A DNA stretch of 35,713 nucleotides from Candidatus Vogelbacteria bacterium RIFOXYB1_FULL_42_16 (GTDB lineage: Bacteria > Patescibacteriota > Minisyncoccia > Phycocordibacterales > XYD1-FULL-46-19). The notes under the pieces are model-generated. The model was not told the DNA's origin, did no database searches, and was given only the letters and a program-made list of their open reading frames with translations. Numbering within the stretch: position 1 is the stretch's first letter; every line of letters begins with the position of its first letter. The translations under genes were made by a program, and so were the position numbers. The stretch is taken from assembly GCA_001823055.1 (NCBI GenBank), contig MHTH01000013.1:1-35713 (forward strand), given 5' to 3'. Shown piece by piece: positions 1 to 8,169 of this stretch.

Positions 1-1
1 C

Positions 2-97
2 GGTTCCAAAGAATTGGCTTGTTCAGCCGGCACTTGTGAAATAGATTTTGTGTCAGCCGGCAGTGTCGATGCAGATAAACAAGAAGAGAAGAAATAG
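2..97 (+). CDS. C-terminal fragment of an unidentified protein (...GSKELACSAGTCEIDFVSAGSVDADKQEEKK*)
   Basis: Open frame from the window edge to TAG at 95-97; too short to assign to a family. Confidence 0.5.
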   Translation, partial: GSKELACSAGTCEIDFVSAGSVDADKQEEKK

Positions 98-128
98 GTG
101 GCTCAACTTATTAAATTTAAAAGCACAG

Positions 129-151
129 AAAACCCACCAGCGAGGGGTTTT
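129..151 (+). terminator. Probable intrinsic terminator hairpin
   Basis: AAAACCC-ACCAGCGAG-GGGTTTT inverted repeat after the first ORF, followed by a T-rich stretch. Confidence 0.55.
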
Positions 152-340
152 CTTCTGCTCCATGTGACCATTTTGCCATTGTTCTCCGCTTCGCTACGAA
201 CGTTTCGCCGATGGCAAAAACCATGCTGGTCACCATTACGCAAGGCTTTTAAATTCAATAAGTTTTGCTTCAGTTGTTGGTAAAAACCATGTCGGCAGGG
301 CTATGCAAGGGTTTCAAATTGGATTAGCTCCGCTTCCATT

Positions 341-379
341 ACCCCCCATTGTCAAGGTGTCACCTTGACAATGGGGGGT
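341..379. repeat. Perfect 19-bp inverted repeat with 1-nt centre
   Basis: accccccattgtcaaggtg t caccttgacaatggggggt. Confidence 0.9.
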
Positions 380-413
380 TGGAGATTTTTGTTTTTTATG
401 TTATAATTGGAAG

Positions 414-829
414 AGCTGGTCAGTAGGCAGTCGCTCTTTGTCGCAAGACAGGGGGAGGAAAGTCCGAACACTGTCGTCATACCTTTCGAGGTGTGGCGGT
501 AAAATGGTAGCGGGTAACGCCCGTCTGGTGTAAACCAAGAGGTGCGAACAGAAACGACCCGGTTAAGTCCGGCTGAAACGGCAAAATCCTTACTGCAGTG
601 CAAGGCCGTGTCTGCACACCAATCATGGCATTGTGTCTAAGTTTTTTGTAAATTTGAAACTAGATTCAATACTAAACAATCTAAAATTCAATTGGTTTTT
701 AAAAATTGATTTTAGACACAAAAAACGATGCCATAATTGGTGTGCAGAAGTGCCGCTAGAACCAAGTAGTAATATTTGGTCCAGATAAATGATTGTCCAA
801 GACAGAATTCGGCTTATCGCTGGCCAGCT
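414..829 (+). ncRNA. rnpB: RNase P RNA (bacterial type A-like) with a long extended hairpin
   Basis: Hallmarks: GGGGGAGGAAAGTCCGAACA, GAAACGGCAAAATCC, GTGCAAGGCC, AGATAAATGATTGTCC, ACAGAATTCGGCTTAT; P1 pairing AGCTGGTCAG with CTGGCCAGCT. Confidence 0.93.
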
Positions 830-871
830 AAAATAAATACCCCACCTCGCGAGGTGGGGTATTTATTTTAG
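828..871. terminator. Bidirectional terminator, perfect 44-bp palindrome
   Basis: CTAAAATAAATACCCCACCTCG|CGAGGTGGGGTATTTATTTTAG between rnpB and a convergent ORF. Confidence 0.85.
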
Positions 872-1119
872 CCTAAAAGCAGTTTTTTGACTCGAATTTT
901 GCCGGTTTTGGCATTGTCGCGAATGAATTTTAGAATATCTTTTATTTTATAGAGGCGATAAGTGTTGGTCTGGCGCACCGCCGGCAATTTGCCGGTTTTA
1001 TCCCAATGACGTAAAGTGCTGGGTGATGAATCTAAAATATCCGCTGCCACTTTTATGGTGACAAAGTTCTTTTTTTCAGCCATTGTGATTTTAGCGACGG
1101 GCATAGTATAATAAGTCAA
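868..1119 (-). CDS. MerR-like/excisionase-like helix-turn-helix protein (true start may be the internal MPVAKI Met)
   Basis: FVTIKVAADILDSSPSTLRHWDKTGKLPAVRQTNTYRLYKIKDI resembles a MerR-type winged HTH. Confidence 0.8.
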   Translation of the reverse strand: MTYYTMPVAKITMAEKKNFVTIKVAADILDSSPSTLRHWDKTGKLPAVRQTNTYRLYKIKDILKFIRDNAKTGKIRVKKLLLG

Positions 1120-1151
1120 GTTTAATAGTAGATTATTCCAATAAAAATAAG

Positions 1152-3473
1152 ATGCAACTTTTCACTGACAAGGATTCGTGGCTTTCTGGTGACAATCTGG
1201 CTAGGAGCTTGTTTTTTATCATTTTTTTACTTTTTCCGATGATCGTTTTACCGTTTTCCGGTTTATACCTGGAAAGTTTCAAATACCTCTGGCTATCTCT
1301 GGGGGTGGTAGCGATATCTTTTTTCTGTCTAATTAAAGCTTATAAAAACAAAAATTGGCGTTTGACGAAAAATCCCATCATTTATGGTCTGTTGGCAATA
1401 GTTGGTGCCACTTTTTTGACCGCGACTTTATCGGAAAGTCCGCTCAATGCTCTCTTGAGTTTTGAAAAAGATTCTTTTTTTTCGATCTTGTTTTTGTCGG
1501 CCATCGCTTTTTTACCATTGGCGATTTATCGGGTCAAAGATGATTTGTTAAAATTTAGTTTTCTTCTCGGCTTGACTTCTTTTTTTACCGCCCTATTGGA
1601 ATTGGTTTTATTGTTGGCTAGTCGTTTTTTAAATTGGTCTATTTTTAAAAATTATCAGGGCTTGATCAGTCTTTCTTGGTTTGACCGATCTCTGTTTTTT
1701 GGTTTGGTGGTAGTTATTTCTCTCGTTTTGTTTGAATTCTTCGCCCGCAAGAAATCTTGGCGTCTGAAAGTTCTCTCGTTATTGCCCCTGATCATCTCGA
1801 TGCTATTCTTGGTTTTAACCAATTATTTAGCGGTTTGGCTGATGTTGGCTTTTTGTTCTCTGGCTTTAATCGTTTTTTTGATCCGTCGCAGTGGTTGGGT
1901 GGAGATGATCAGTTTACCGGCGCTGATTTTAACCATCTCTATTGTCTTTGTTATCTTTAGTGCCCAAACTTCTTGGCTGAGTAAGGGGGTGAATTATGTC
2001 CAGCAATCCCTCCGAGTCAATATTTTTGAAGTTCGACCCAATTGGTCTAGTACTTGGGCTGTGACCAGAATGGCCATTAAAGCCGATCCTTTGACTGGCG
2101 TCGGACCGACTCTTTTTTGGCGCGCTTGGGATCTCTATAAACCAAAAGGTGTCAATGATTCTCCTTATTGGAATACCGATTTCAATTATGGTATCGGCTT
2201 TATTCCTTCGATGGTTACGACTGGTGGTCTACTTGGTCTCTTGGGTTGGTTGGCTTTTTTACTGGCAACGATTTTTGTTGTCGCTAAATCAGCTTTGGTT
2301 TTTTGGCAAAAACCGGATGAAAAAAATAGCCTATTGATCTTTTCTTTTCTTCCCGTGGTCTATCTACTGTCGAGTCTGATTTTTCGTATTCCCGGTTTGG
2401 TAAATTTAGCCCTCCTTTTTATCTTTCTTGGTTGGTTGATGGTCGCATGGAAGGAGACGGGGATCGATTCGAACGAATGGACAACGGGCAAAGATGAAAA
2501 AAAGGCTGCTTTTGCTTCCAGATTATCTTGGCTAGCCTTTATTTGTTTGGTGTTGATTTTTATCTGGTTGATGCTTAATTTGTTTTTACTTTTGTTGTCG
2601 CAACGAAGTTCGACTCTGGCTTCCATGGGGAAATTTGATCAATCAGTTCGTCGTTTGGAATTAGTCAACCTTCTGTCGCACTCTGATTTTTATGAACGTC
2701 AGCTAGTCGAAGTGAAATTTTTACAATTAAGCAATTTCGTCAATACTGCCACCAGTAGTTCGAAAGACAATCAAGAAAAATTCACCAATTATTTTAACGG
2801 TATCAAAACAACGGGTGAAAAAGCGGTCAAACTTGATCCTAACAATTATCTAAACTGGCTTGTTTTGGCTCGTCCCTATGCCTTTGTCGCCACTCTGGGG
2901 GTAACTGGAGCGGAAAATATCGCTAATTCTTTTTATCAAAAGGCGCTAGCTTTAAATCCGCACAACCCGGGTATTTGGTTGGAAATGGGACGTTTTTCTC
3001 TGGCCTTGAAAAAAGAGGATGAAGCCAAAGATCGAATTAAAAAAGCGCTTGATCTTAAAGCTAATTATCTTGGCGCTCATTTGGTTTTGGCGCAAATTTA
3101 TTTGAATAACGGTTCGCTCAATTTGGCGGTCAAAGAAGCTGAAGATGCTGTCCGCTCTTCACCCAATGATTACAATGCTTGGTTTTTGTTGGGTTATCTA
3201 AAATATGAACAAGGGAAAGTAGAAGAAGCAACGCAAATTTTTTCCCGTTCGATCCAGATTCAACCGGATTTTGCTAATGCCAAGTATTATGTCGGGTTGT
3301 CACTTGATCGCCTCGGCCAACGCGAAGAAGCTTTATCAGTTTTCCGTGAATTACTGGTTTCCAATCCGGACAATCAATTACTCAAAAAAATTATCAGCAA
3401 TCTAAATGCTGGTCGTTCGGCTCTAGCGGAACCGGAAGCGCCCAAAAGCACCAAGAAAGATAAAAAGAAATAA
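1152..3473 (+). CDS. O-antigen ligase/polymerase-like membrane protein with C-terminal TPR repeats
   Basis: Multiple TM segments, Wzy_C-like periplasmic loop (GVGPTLFWRAW..), then tandem TPR-like repeats. Confidence 0.8.
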   Translation: MQLFTDKDSWLSGDNLARSLFFIIFLLFPMIVLPFSGLYLESFKYLWLSLGVVAISFFCLIKAYKNKNWRLTKNPIIYGLLAIVGATFLTATLSESPLNALLSFEKDSFFSILFLSAIAFLPLAIYRVKDDLLKFSFLLGLTSFFTALLELVLLLASRFLNWSIFKNYQGLISLSWFDRSLFFGLVVVISLVLFEFFARKKSWRLKVLSLLPLIISMLFLVLTNYLAVWLMLAFCSLALIVFLIRRSGWVEMISLPALILTISIVFVIFSAQTSWLSKGVNYVQQSLRVNIFEVRPNWSSTWAVTRMAIKADPLTGVGPTLFWRAWDLYKPKGVNDSPYWNTDFNYGIGFIPSMVTTGGLLGLLGWLAFLLATIFVVAKSALVFWQKPDEKNSLLIFSFLPVVYLLSSLIFRIPGLVNLALLFIFLGWLMVAWKETGIDSNEWTTGKDEKKAAFASRLSWLAFICLVLIFIWLMLNLFLLLLSQRSSTLASMGKFDQSVRRLELVNLLSHSDFYERQLVEVKFLQLSNFVNTATSSSKDNQEKFTNYFNGIKTTGEKAVKLDPNNYLNWLVLARPYAFVATLGVTGAENIANSFYQKALALNPHNPGIWLEMGRFSLALKKEDEAKDRIKKALDLKANYLGAHLVLAQIYLNNGSLNLAVKEAEDAVRSSPNDYNAWFLLGYLKYEQGKVEEATQIFSRSIQIQPDFANAKYYVGLSLDRLGQREEALSVFRELLVSNPDNQLLKKIISNLNAGRSALAEPEAPKSTKKDKKK

Positions 3474-3485
3474 AACGCTAAAAAA

Positions 3486-5156
3486 ATGGTTTCCAAATTG
3501 GCGCGGTTTTTACAAAAAGAATGGACCAGTCTGCACCAAGCGGCCTTTCTTTTGGCGGGGACGGCGATCTTGTCTCAATTTCTTGGTCTATTGCGCGATC
3601 GTCTACTGGCTTCATCTTTTGGTGCCGATAGTCAACTGGATGTTTATTATGCCGCTTTTCGCTTGCCGGATATTATTTATGTCTCAGTGGCTTCTTTTGT
3701 TTCAGCTACGGTTTTGATACCACTGATTATTAGACGCGCCGAAGCTAAAGTTTCGATTGATAAATTTCTCAATTCTATTCTCTCGGCTTTTTTGTTGGTA
3801 ATGGTGATAGTCTCTTTTCTTTTATTTTTATTGATGCCGATCGTCGCCCATTGGATTGCCCCGGGTTTTGATCAAGCTTCGACTGATTTATTAGTTACCT
3901 TATCGCGTCTGATGCTTTTGTCGCCACTTTTGCTAGGTCTATCCAATTTGCTGGGCAGTATTGTTCAAGCCAATCGTCAATTTACTTCTTTTGCCCTTAG
4001 CCCCTTGCTTTATAATCTTGGTATCATTTTTGGGATTGTCGTCTTTTATCCTTATCTAGGCTTGGTTGGTCTGGCTCTCGGTGTTTCTTTGGGGGCGGTC
4101 TTTCATCTCTTGATTCAAGTGCCGGCAATTATCAAAGTCGGTTACGCTCCAAAATTGACAGCGATCAATTGGTCGGAAATTTGGTCGGTCGTGTCGGCGT
4201 CCTTACCGCGTACCTTGACTCTTTCGGCTCATCAAATTTCTCTGGCGGTCTTGGTCGCGATTGCCTCACTTTTTTCTAAAGGTTCGATTTCTGTTTTTAA
4301 TTTTGCTTTCAATTTGCAGTCGGTGCCATTAGCGATTGTCGGCGTCAGCTATTCGGTGGCCGCTTTTCCAGTTTTGGCCAGTTATTTTTCCGCCGGCAAA
4401 TTAAAAGAATTTATCGGTCAAATTGTTTCCGCGTCTCGGCATGTTATTTTTTGGGCCTTGCCGGCCACGGTTTTTTTTATCGTCTTGCGGGCGCAAATCG
4501 TGCGGGTGATTTTGGGCTCTGGCCAATTTGACTGGCAGGCAACACGCTTGACGGCAGCTTGTTTGGCACTGTTTGTTGTCTCGGTTTTGGCTCAAAGCTT
4601 GATCCTACTTTTAGTTCGGGGCTATTATGCCGCTGGTCAGACTAAAACTCCGCTTATTTTAAATTTATCTTCTTCGATTTTGATTATCGTTTTTGCTTTT
4701 GGCTTTAAAGAAATTTTTATTAAATGGGACCTCTTTCGTTATTTTTTAGAAAGTCTCTTGCGTCTTGACGACCTACGTGGCTCCGAAGTCTTGATTTTAC
4801 CTTTAGCTTTTAGCCTCGGTATTATTATCAATCTGGGCGCCTTGGCCATTTTCTTTGAACGTCATTTCGGTCACTGGTTTAAGGGGGTAGGCAAGACTTT
4901 CTTTCAGTCTTTTTCGGCTTCGGTCATGGGTGGGGCGGTGACCTATCTTGTCCTTGCTTTGTTAGGTCGTTATTGGGGACTGGATCATTTTTGGTCAGTT
5001 TTTGGCCAAGGAGTAGTTTCCGGTCTGATCGGAGTAGCCGTATGGCTGGCGATTTTGATTTTATTGAAAAGTGAAGAATTAGTGGAATTGTCGAAATCTC
5101 TCTTTGCTCGGGTCTGGAAGGCTCAACCTATTGTTCCGGAGGCCGAAGGGTTGTAG
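3486..5156 (+). CDS. murJ: MurJ/MviN-like lipid II flippase
   Basis: LGLLRDRLLASSFGADSQLDVYYAAFRLPDIIY motif and ~14 TM topology. Confidence 0.9.
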   Translation: MVSKLARFLQKEWTSLHQAAFLLAGTAILSQFLGLLRDRLLASSFGADSQLDVYYAAFRLPDIIYVSVASFVSATVLIPLIIRRAEAKVSIDKFLNSILSAFLLVMVIVSFLLFLLMPIVAHWIAPGFDQASTDLLVTLSRLMLLSPLLLGLSNLLGSIVQANRQFTSFALSPLLYNLGIIFGIVVFYPYLGLVGLALGVSLGAVFHLLIQVPAIIKVGYAPKLTAINWSEIWSVVSASLPRTLTLSAHQISLAVLVAIASLFSKGSISVFNFAFNLQSVPLAIVGVSYSVAAFPVLASYFSAGKLKEFIGQIVSASRHVIFWALPATVFFIVLRAQIVRVILGSGQFDWQATRLTAACLALFVVSVLAQSLILLLVRGYYAAGQTKTPLILNLSSSILIIVFAFGFKEIFIKWDLFRYFLESLLRLDDLRGSEVLILPLAFSLGIIINLGALAIFFERHFGHWFKGVGKTFFQSFSASVMGGAVTYLVLALLGRYWGLDHFWSVFGQGVVSGLIGVAVWLAILILLKSEELVELSKSLFARVWKAQPIVPEAEGL

Positions 5157-5178
5157 GATAGGTTTCTACTGTATGGAT

Positions 5179-5295
5179 CCCGTTAGAAGCCACGATCACT
5201 TTTTATTAATGGGGTCTTAACAAATTAGTTTATATTATTAGTTCAGAATCAAAAAAAGTGGAAAACGATAGAGATCGTGATCTGCTTCTAACGGG
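5179..5295 (+). repeat. Copy 1 of a 116-117 bp imperfect hairpin element (CCCGTTAGAAGC...GCTTCTAACGGG)
   Basis: 14-bp terminal stem, ATCT bulge and 7-bp inner stem CACGATC/GATCGTG; flanked by direct repeat ATGGAT (5173-5178, 5296-5301); homologous to 8487-8602. Confidence 0.85.
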
Positions 5296-5393
5296 ATGGA
5301 TTTAAACCGAGTCAGAAATTTTAGCATTATTGCCCACCCCAGTAGCACAGCAGAGCTGGCTACGGGGCAGGCATCGATCATGAAAGAAACATT
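5296..5393 (+). pseudogene. Fossil of a lepA 5' end (MDLNRVRNFSIIAH...), interrupted by a GC-rich micro-hairpin
   Basis: ATGGATTTAAACCGAGTCAGAAATTTTAGCATTATTGCCCAC vs functional ATGGATTTAAGTCGTGTCAGAAACTTCAGTATCATTGCTCAT; then CCCAGTAGC..GGCTACGGGG, then ATCGATCATGAAAG. Confidence 0.85.
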
Positions 5394-7196
5394 ATGGATT
5401 TAAGTCGTGTCAGAAACTTCAGTATCATTGCTCATATAGATCATGGAAAAAGTACTTTGGCGGATCGGCTTTTGGAAGTGACTGGCACCATTGAAAAAAG
5501 AAAAATGCGCGAACAAGTGCTCGATAGTATGGAGTTAGAGCGAGAGCGGGGTATTACAATAAAGATGCAACCGGTGCGGATGGATTATAGTTTGGCTGGA
5601 GAAAAATATGTTTTAAATCTTATTGATACGCCGGGACATATCGACTTTTCTTATGAAGTTTCGCGTTCACTTAAAGCCGTCGAAGGTGTCTTGTTGTTGG
5701 TAGATGCCGCTCAGGGTATTCAGGCCCAGACTTTTACGGTTTTAAATATGGCTCAAGAATTAGGACTAACTATTATTCCCGTGTTGAATAAAATCGATTT
5801 GCCTAATGCTCGAGTAGAAGAAGTCAAAGCCGAAGTGGTTAATTTATTGAATTGCTCGCCCGTTGAAGTGATTTGTGTTTCTGGCAAGACGGGCGCTGGC
5901 GTGGATCAATTATTAGAAACGATTGTTCGACGGATTCCACCAGCTAAAGCTGAATTTGATGCTGATGCTTCGGTGCGGGCACTGGTTTTTGATTTTGAAT
6001 ATTCTACCCACAAAGGGGTGGTGGTTTATGTGCGAGTACTTGATGGTCAAATTAAAAAAGGGGACAACCTATCTTTTTTTGCTTCGGGTGAAAAATTTAC
6101 TGTTTTGGATTTAGGTTTTTTTCGACCGGGACAAGTTTCGCGCGATTGTCTGGAGGCCGGTGATATCGGTTATTTGGTGACCGGTATTAAAAAACCCGGT
6201 GAAGCAAAAGTTGGCGATACGGTTATTTCCCCGCTCGCTCCCTTGCCACCTGTTCCCGGTTATATGACGCCCAAGCCGGTGGTCTGGGCGTCTGTCTATC
6301 CGGAAAGTCAGGACGATTTTGCTCTCCTCAAGCAGTCGCTAGAACGACTACATCTACAAGATGCCTCCTTGTCTTTTGATGAGGAATCTTCCGGCGCTTT
6401 GGGGCGTGGCTTTCGGTGTGGTTTTCTCGGCATGCTTCATCTGGAAATTATTACCGAAAGATTAAAAAGAGAGTTTGGTCTAGTTTTGATTGTAACCACT
6501 CCCAGTATTAGCTATCGATTGATTTCTAAACAATCTGGTTCAGAAATGATGGTCTATTCACCTCATCTTTTTCCTCTCGAGACCAAAGATTGGCAAGTGT
6601 TTGAAACTTGGGTGGCGATTAGGATTATTACTCCGGCCAATTATTTAAGTCCACTGGTTCAGTTATTACATGAACACGAAGCCGAGATTGTCGCGATGGA
6701 TAATTTTGGCCACGGTCGCACTGTTTTGAATGTTAAAATGTCTTTACGTGAATTGATGCGTGGATTTTTTGATGAATTGAAAAGCGCTTCTTCCGGCTTT
6801 GCCTCTTTTTCTTATGAATTATCGAGTGAACGTCAGGCTGAAGTCGCTCGCTTGGATGTCTTGGTCAATAGCGAAATCATTTCGGCTTTTTCCAGAATTG
6901 TTTCCGGACGACGAGTTCAACGCGAAGCCGAGGACATGGCCGAGCGTTTGAAAAATCTGATGCCAAAACAATTGATTACGATTAAAATTCAAGTTCAAGG
7001 TCTCGGCCGAATTTTAGCCGCTCGATCAATTTCGGCTTTACGCAAAGACGTCACCGACTACCTCTATGGTGGCGATATTACGCGTAAAATGAAATTGCGT
7101 GAGAAACAGAAAAAAGGCAAAAAGAAAATGCAACAAATGGGGCGCGTCAATATCCCTCAAGAAGTCTTCTTGAAGATGATGAAAAATGGGGATTAA
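5394..7196 (+). CDS. lepA: Elongation factor 4 (LepA GTPase)
   Basis: NFSIIAHIDHGKSTLADRLL, RERGITIK, DTPGHIDF, NKIDLP; LepA C-terminal domain (MKLREKQKKGKKKMQQMGRVNIPQEVFL). Confidence 0.97.
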   Translation: MDLSRVRNFSIIAHIDHGKSTLADRLLEVTGTIEKRKMREQVLDSMELERERGITIKMQPVRMDYSLAGEKYVLNLIDTPGHIDFSYEVSRSLKAVEGVLLLVDAAQGIQAQTFTVLNMAQELGLTIIPVLNKIDLPNARVEEVKAEVVNLLNCSPVEVICVSGKTGAGVDQLLETIVRRIPPAKAEFDADASVRALVFDFEYSTHKGVVVYVRVLDGQIKKGDNLSFFASGEKFTVLDLGFFRPGQVSRDCLEAGDIGYLVTGIKKPGEAKVGDTVISPLAPLPPVPGYMTPKPVVWASVYPESQDDFALLKQSLERLHLQDASLSFDEESSGALGRGFRCGFLGMLHLEIITERLKREFGLVLIVTTPSISYRLISKQSGSEMMVYSPHLFPLETKDWQVFETWVAIRIITPANYLSPLVQLLHEHEAEIVAMDNFGHGRTVLNVKMSLRELMRGFFDELKSASSGFASFSYELSSERQAEVARLDVLVNSEIISAFSRIVSGRRVQREAEDMAERLKNLMPKQLITIKIQVQGLGRILAARSISALRKDVTDYLYGGDITRKMKLREKQKKGKKKMQQMGRVNIPQEVFLKMMKNGD

Positions 7197-7248
7197 TCTT
7201 TACCCCACGAAATAATCACGAAAAACAATGACCTGATTGGTGTGCAGG

Positions 7249-7362
7249 CTATCGGAACATGAAGGGTAGGGAATAGAGAGCCACCATGCTCAAAATTACC
7301 AAAACGCCGACGATCGCCGAAACAATCCGCAAGATTTTCTTATGTTTGCTCTGAAGTAACAT
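7249..7362 (-). CDS. Small (37 aa) single-TM protein MLLQSKHKKILRIVSAIVGVLVILSMVALYSLPFMFR, absent from the ORF track
   Basis: Intact ATG-to-TAG frame with a basic N-terminus and one hydrophobic helix. Confidence 0.5.
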   Translation of the reverse strand: MLLQSKHKKILRIVSAIVGVLVILSMVALYSLPFMFR

Positions 7363-7374
7363 CAGTTGTAGTAT

Positions 7375-7755
7375 ATGATTGTGGCGGAAAATTTTCAAGT
7401 CAGAAGAGGGAATAAGAAATGGCTTTATTTTTTAGCTTTGCTTCTGTTGATTGCCAATGGTTTTTTGTTTCGGGGAGTCTGGCGTTTATACCAAAAAAGT
7501 CAGATTGCCAGTAACAATTATTTGTCAGCCAAGGAGCGGTTGGATAAATTAGAGGTTCGGAAAAATTTTCTTCAGGGGCAACTGGCCGAGCTCAAAACTG
7601 AACAAGGTTTGGAAAAGCAGATTCGCAATAGCTTCTCGGTGGTGAAGGCTGGCGAGAAAATGGTCGTGATCGTCGATAGTCCGGATCAGGCGACCACTTC
7701 GATCGATAAAGGTAACCCGTTGTGGCGGGCGATCAAATCGATTTTTGGCAGATAA
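7375..7755 (+). CDS. Septum formation initiator (FtsB/DivIC)-like protein
   Basis: N-terminal TM followed by a coiled coil and KTEQGLEKQIRNSFSVVKAGEKMVVIVD. Confidence 0.8.
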   Translation: MIVAENFQVRRGNKKWLYFLALLLLIANGFLFRGVWRLYQKSQIASNNYLSAKERLDKLEVRKNFLQGQLAELKTEQGLEKQIRNSFSVVKAGEKMVVIVDSPDQATTSIDKGNPLWRAIKSIFGR

Positions 7756-7801
7756 TTTTTTAGCCAGTCATTTTAAAAATAATATGGCTAGTTAAAAATA
7801 T

Positions 7802-7820
7802 GCGAGTATGGTTTAGTTTG
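7802..7820 (+). pseudogene. 5' part of an interrupted tRNA-Gly pseudogene
   Basis: GCGAGTATGGTTTAGTTTG; GCGAGTA complements TACTCGC at 7980-7986. Confidence 0.7.
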
Positions 7821-7843
7821 CCCTCTCATTTTTTTTAAATTAT

Positions 7844-7917
7844 GCGGAATTGGTTTAGTGGTAGAACATGTGCTTCCCAAGCATAGGGCACGGGTTCGAT
7901 TCCCGTATTCCGCACCA
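7844..7917 (+). tRNA. tRNA-Gly(CCC), CCA encoded
   Basis: Cloverleaf: GCGGAAT/ATTCCGC acceptor, anticodon loop TTCCCAA, T-arm CGGGTTCGATTCCCG. Confidence 0.95.
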
Positions 7918-7927
7918 AAAACTTGTT

Positions 7928-7987
7928 AGGGTGAATAGAATGCGACCTTACCAAGGTTGAGACAGGTGTTCGATCCCCTTACTCGCA
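7928..7987 (+). pseudogene. 3' part of an interrupted tRNA-Gly pseudogene
   Basis: GAATGCGACC TTACCAA GGTTGAGACAGGTGTTCGATCCCCTTACTCGCA; anticodon loop and T-arm recognisable, T-arm about one nt short. Confidence 0.7.
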
Positions 7988-8067
7988 CACGGGTTCGATT
8001 TTTACCTGTCCGAAGCGGAAGCAGAGGCAGGTCCGTATTTTGTGTAATGCAACACTTTTATTTACAG

Positions 8068-8123
8068 CTGTCAAAACTATACCAAATATACACGATCGTG
8101 TATATTTGGTATAGTTTTGACAG
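8068..8123. repeat. Perfect 56-bp spacerless palindrome
   Basis: CTGTCAAAACTATACCAAATATACACGA|TCGTGTATATTTGGTATAGTTTTGACAG. Confidence 0.95.
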
Positions 8124-8169
8124 AAAATTTTTATACGGTACATTTTTAAGGTTAAAATTTAAATAGAAT

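Noticed and set aside
5179-5295. Possible integron attC site (GTTAGAAGC / GCTTCTAAC hairpin termini)
   Set aside because: attC stems read RYYYAAC outward on the left arm and GTTRRRY on the right; here the order is reversed (CCCGTT... left), and there is no integron integrase or cassette array.
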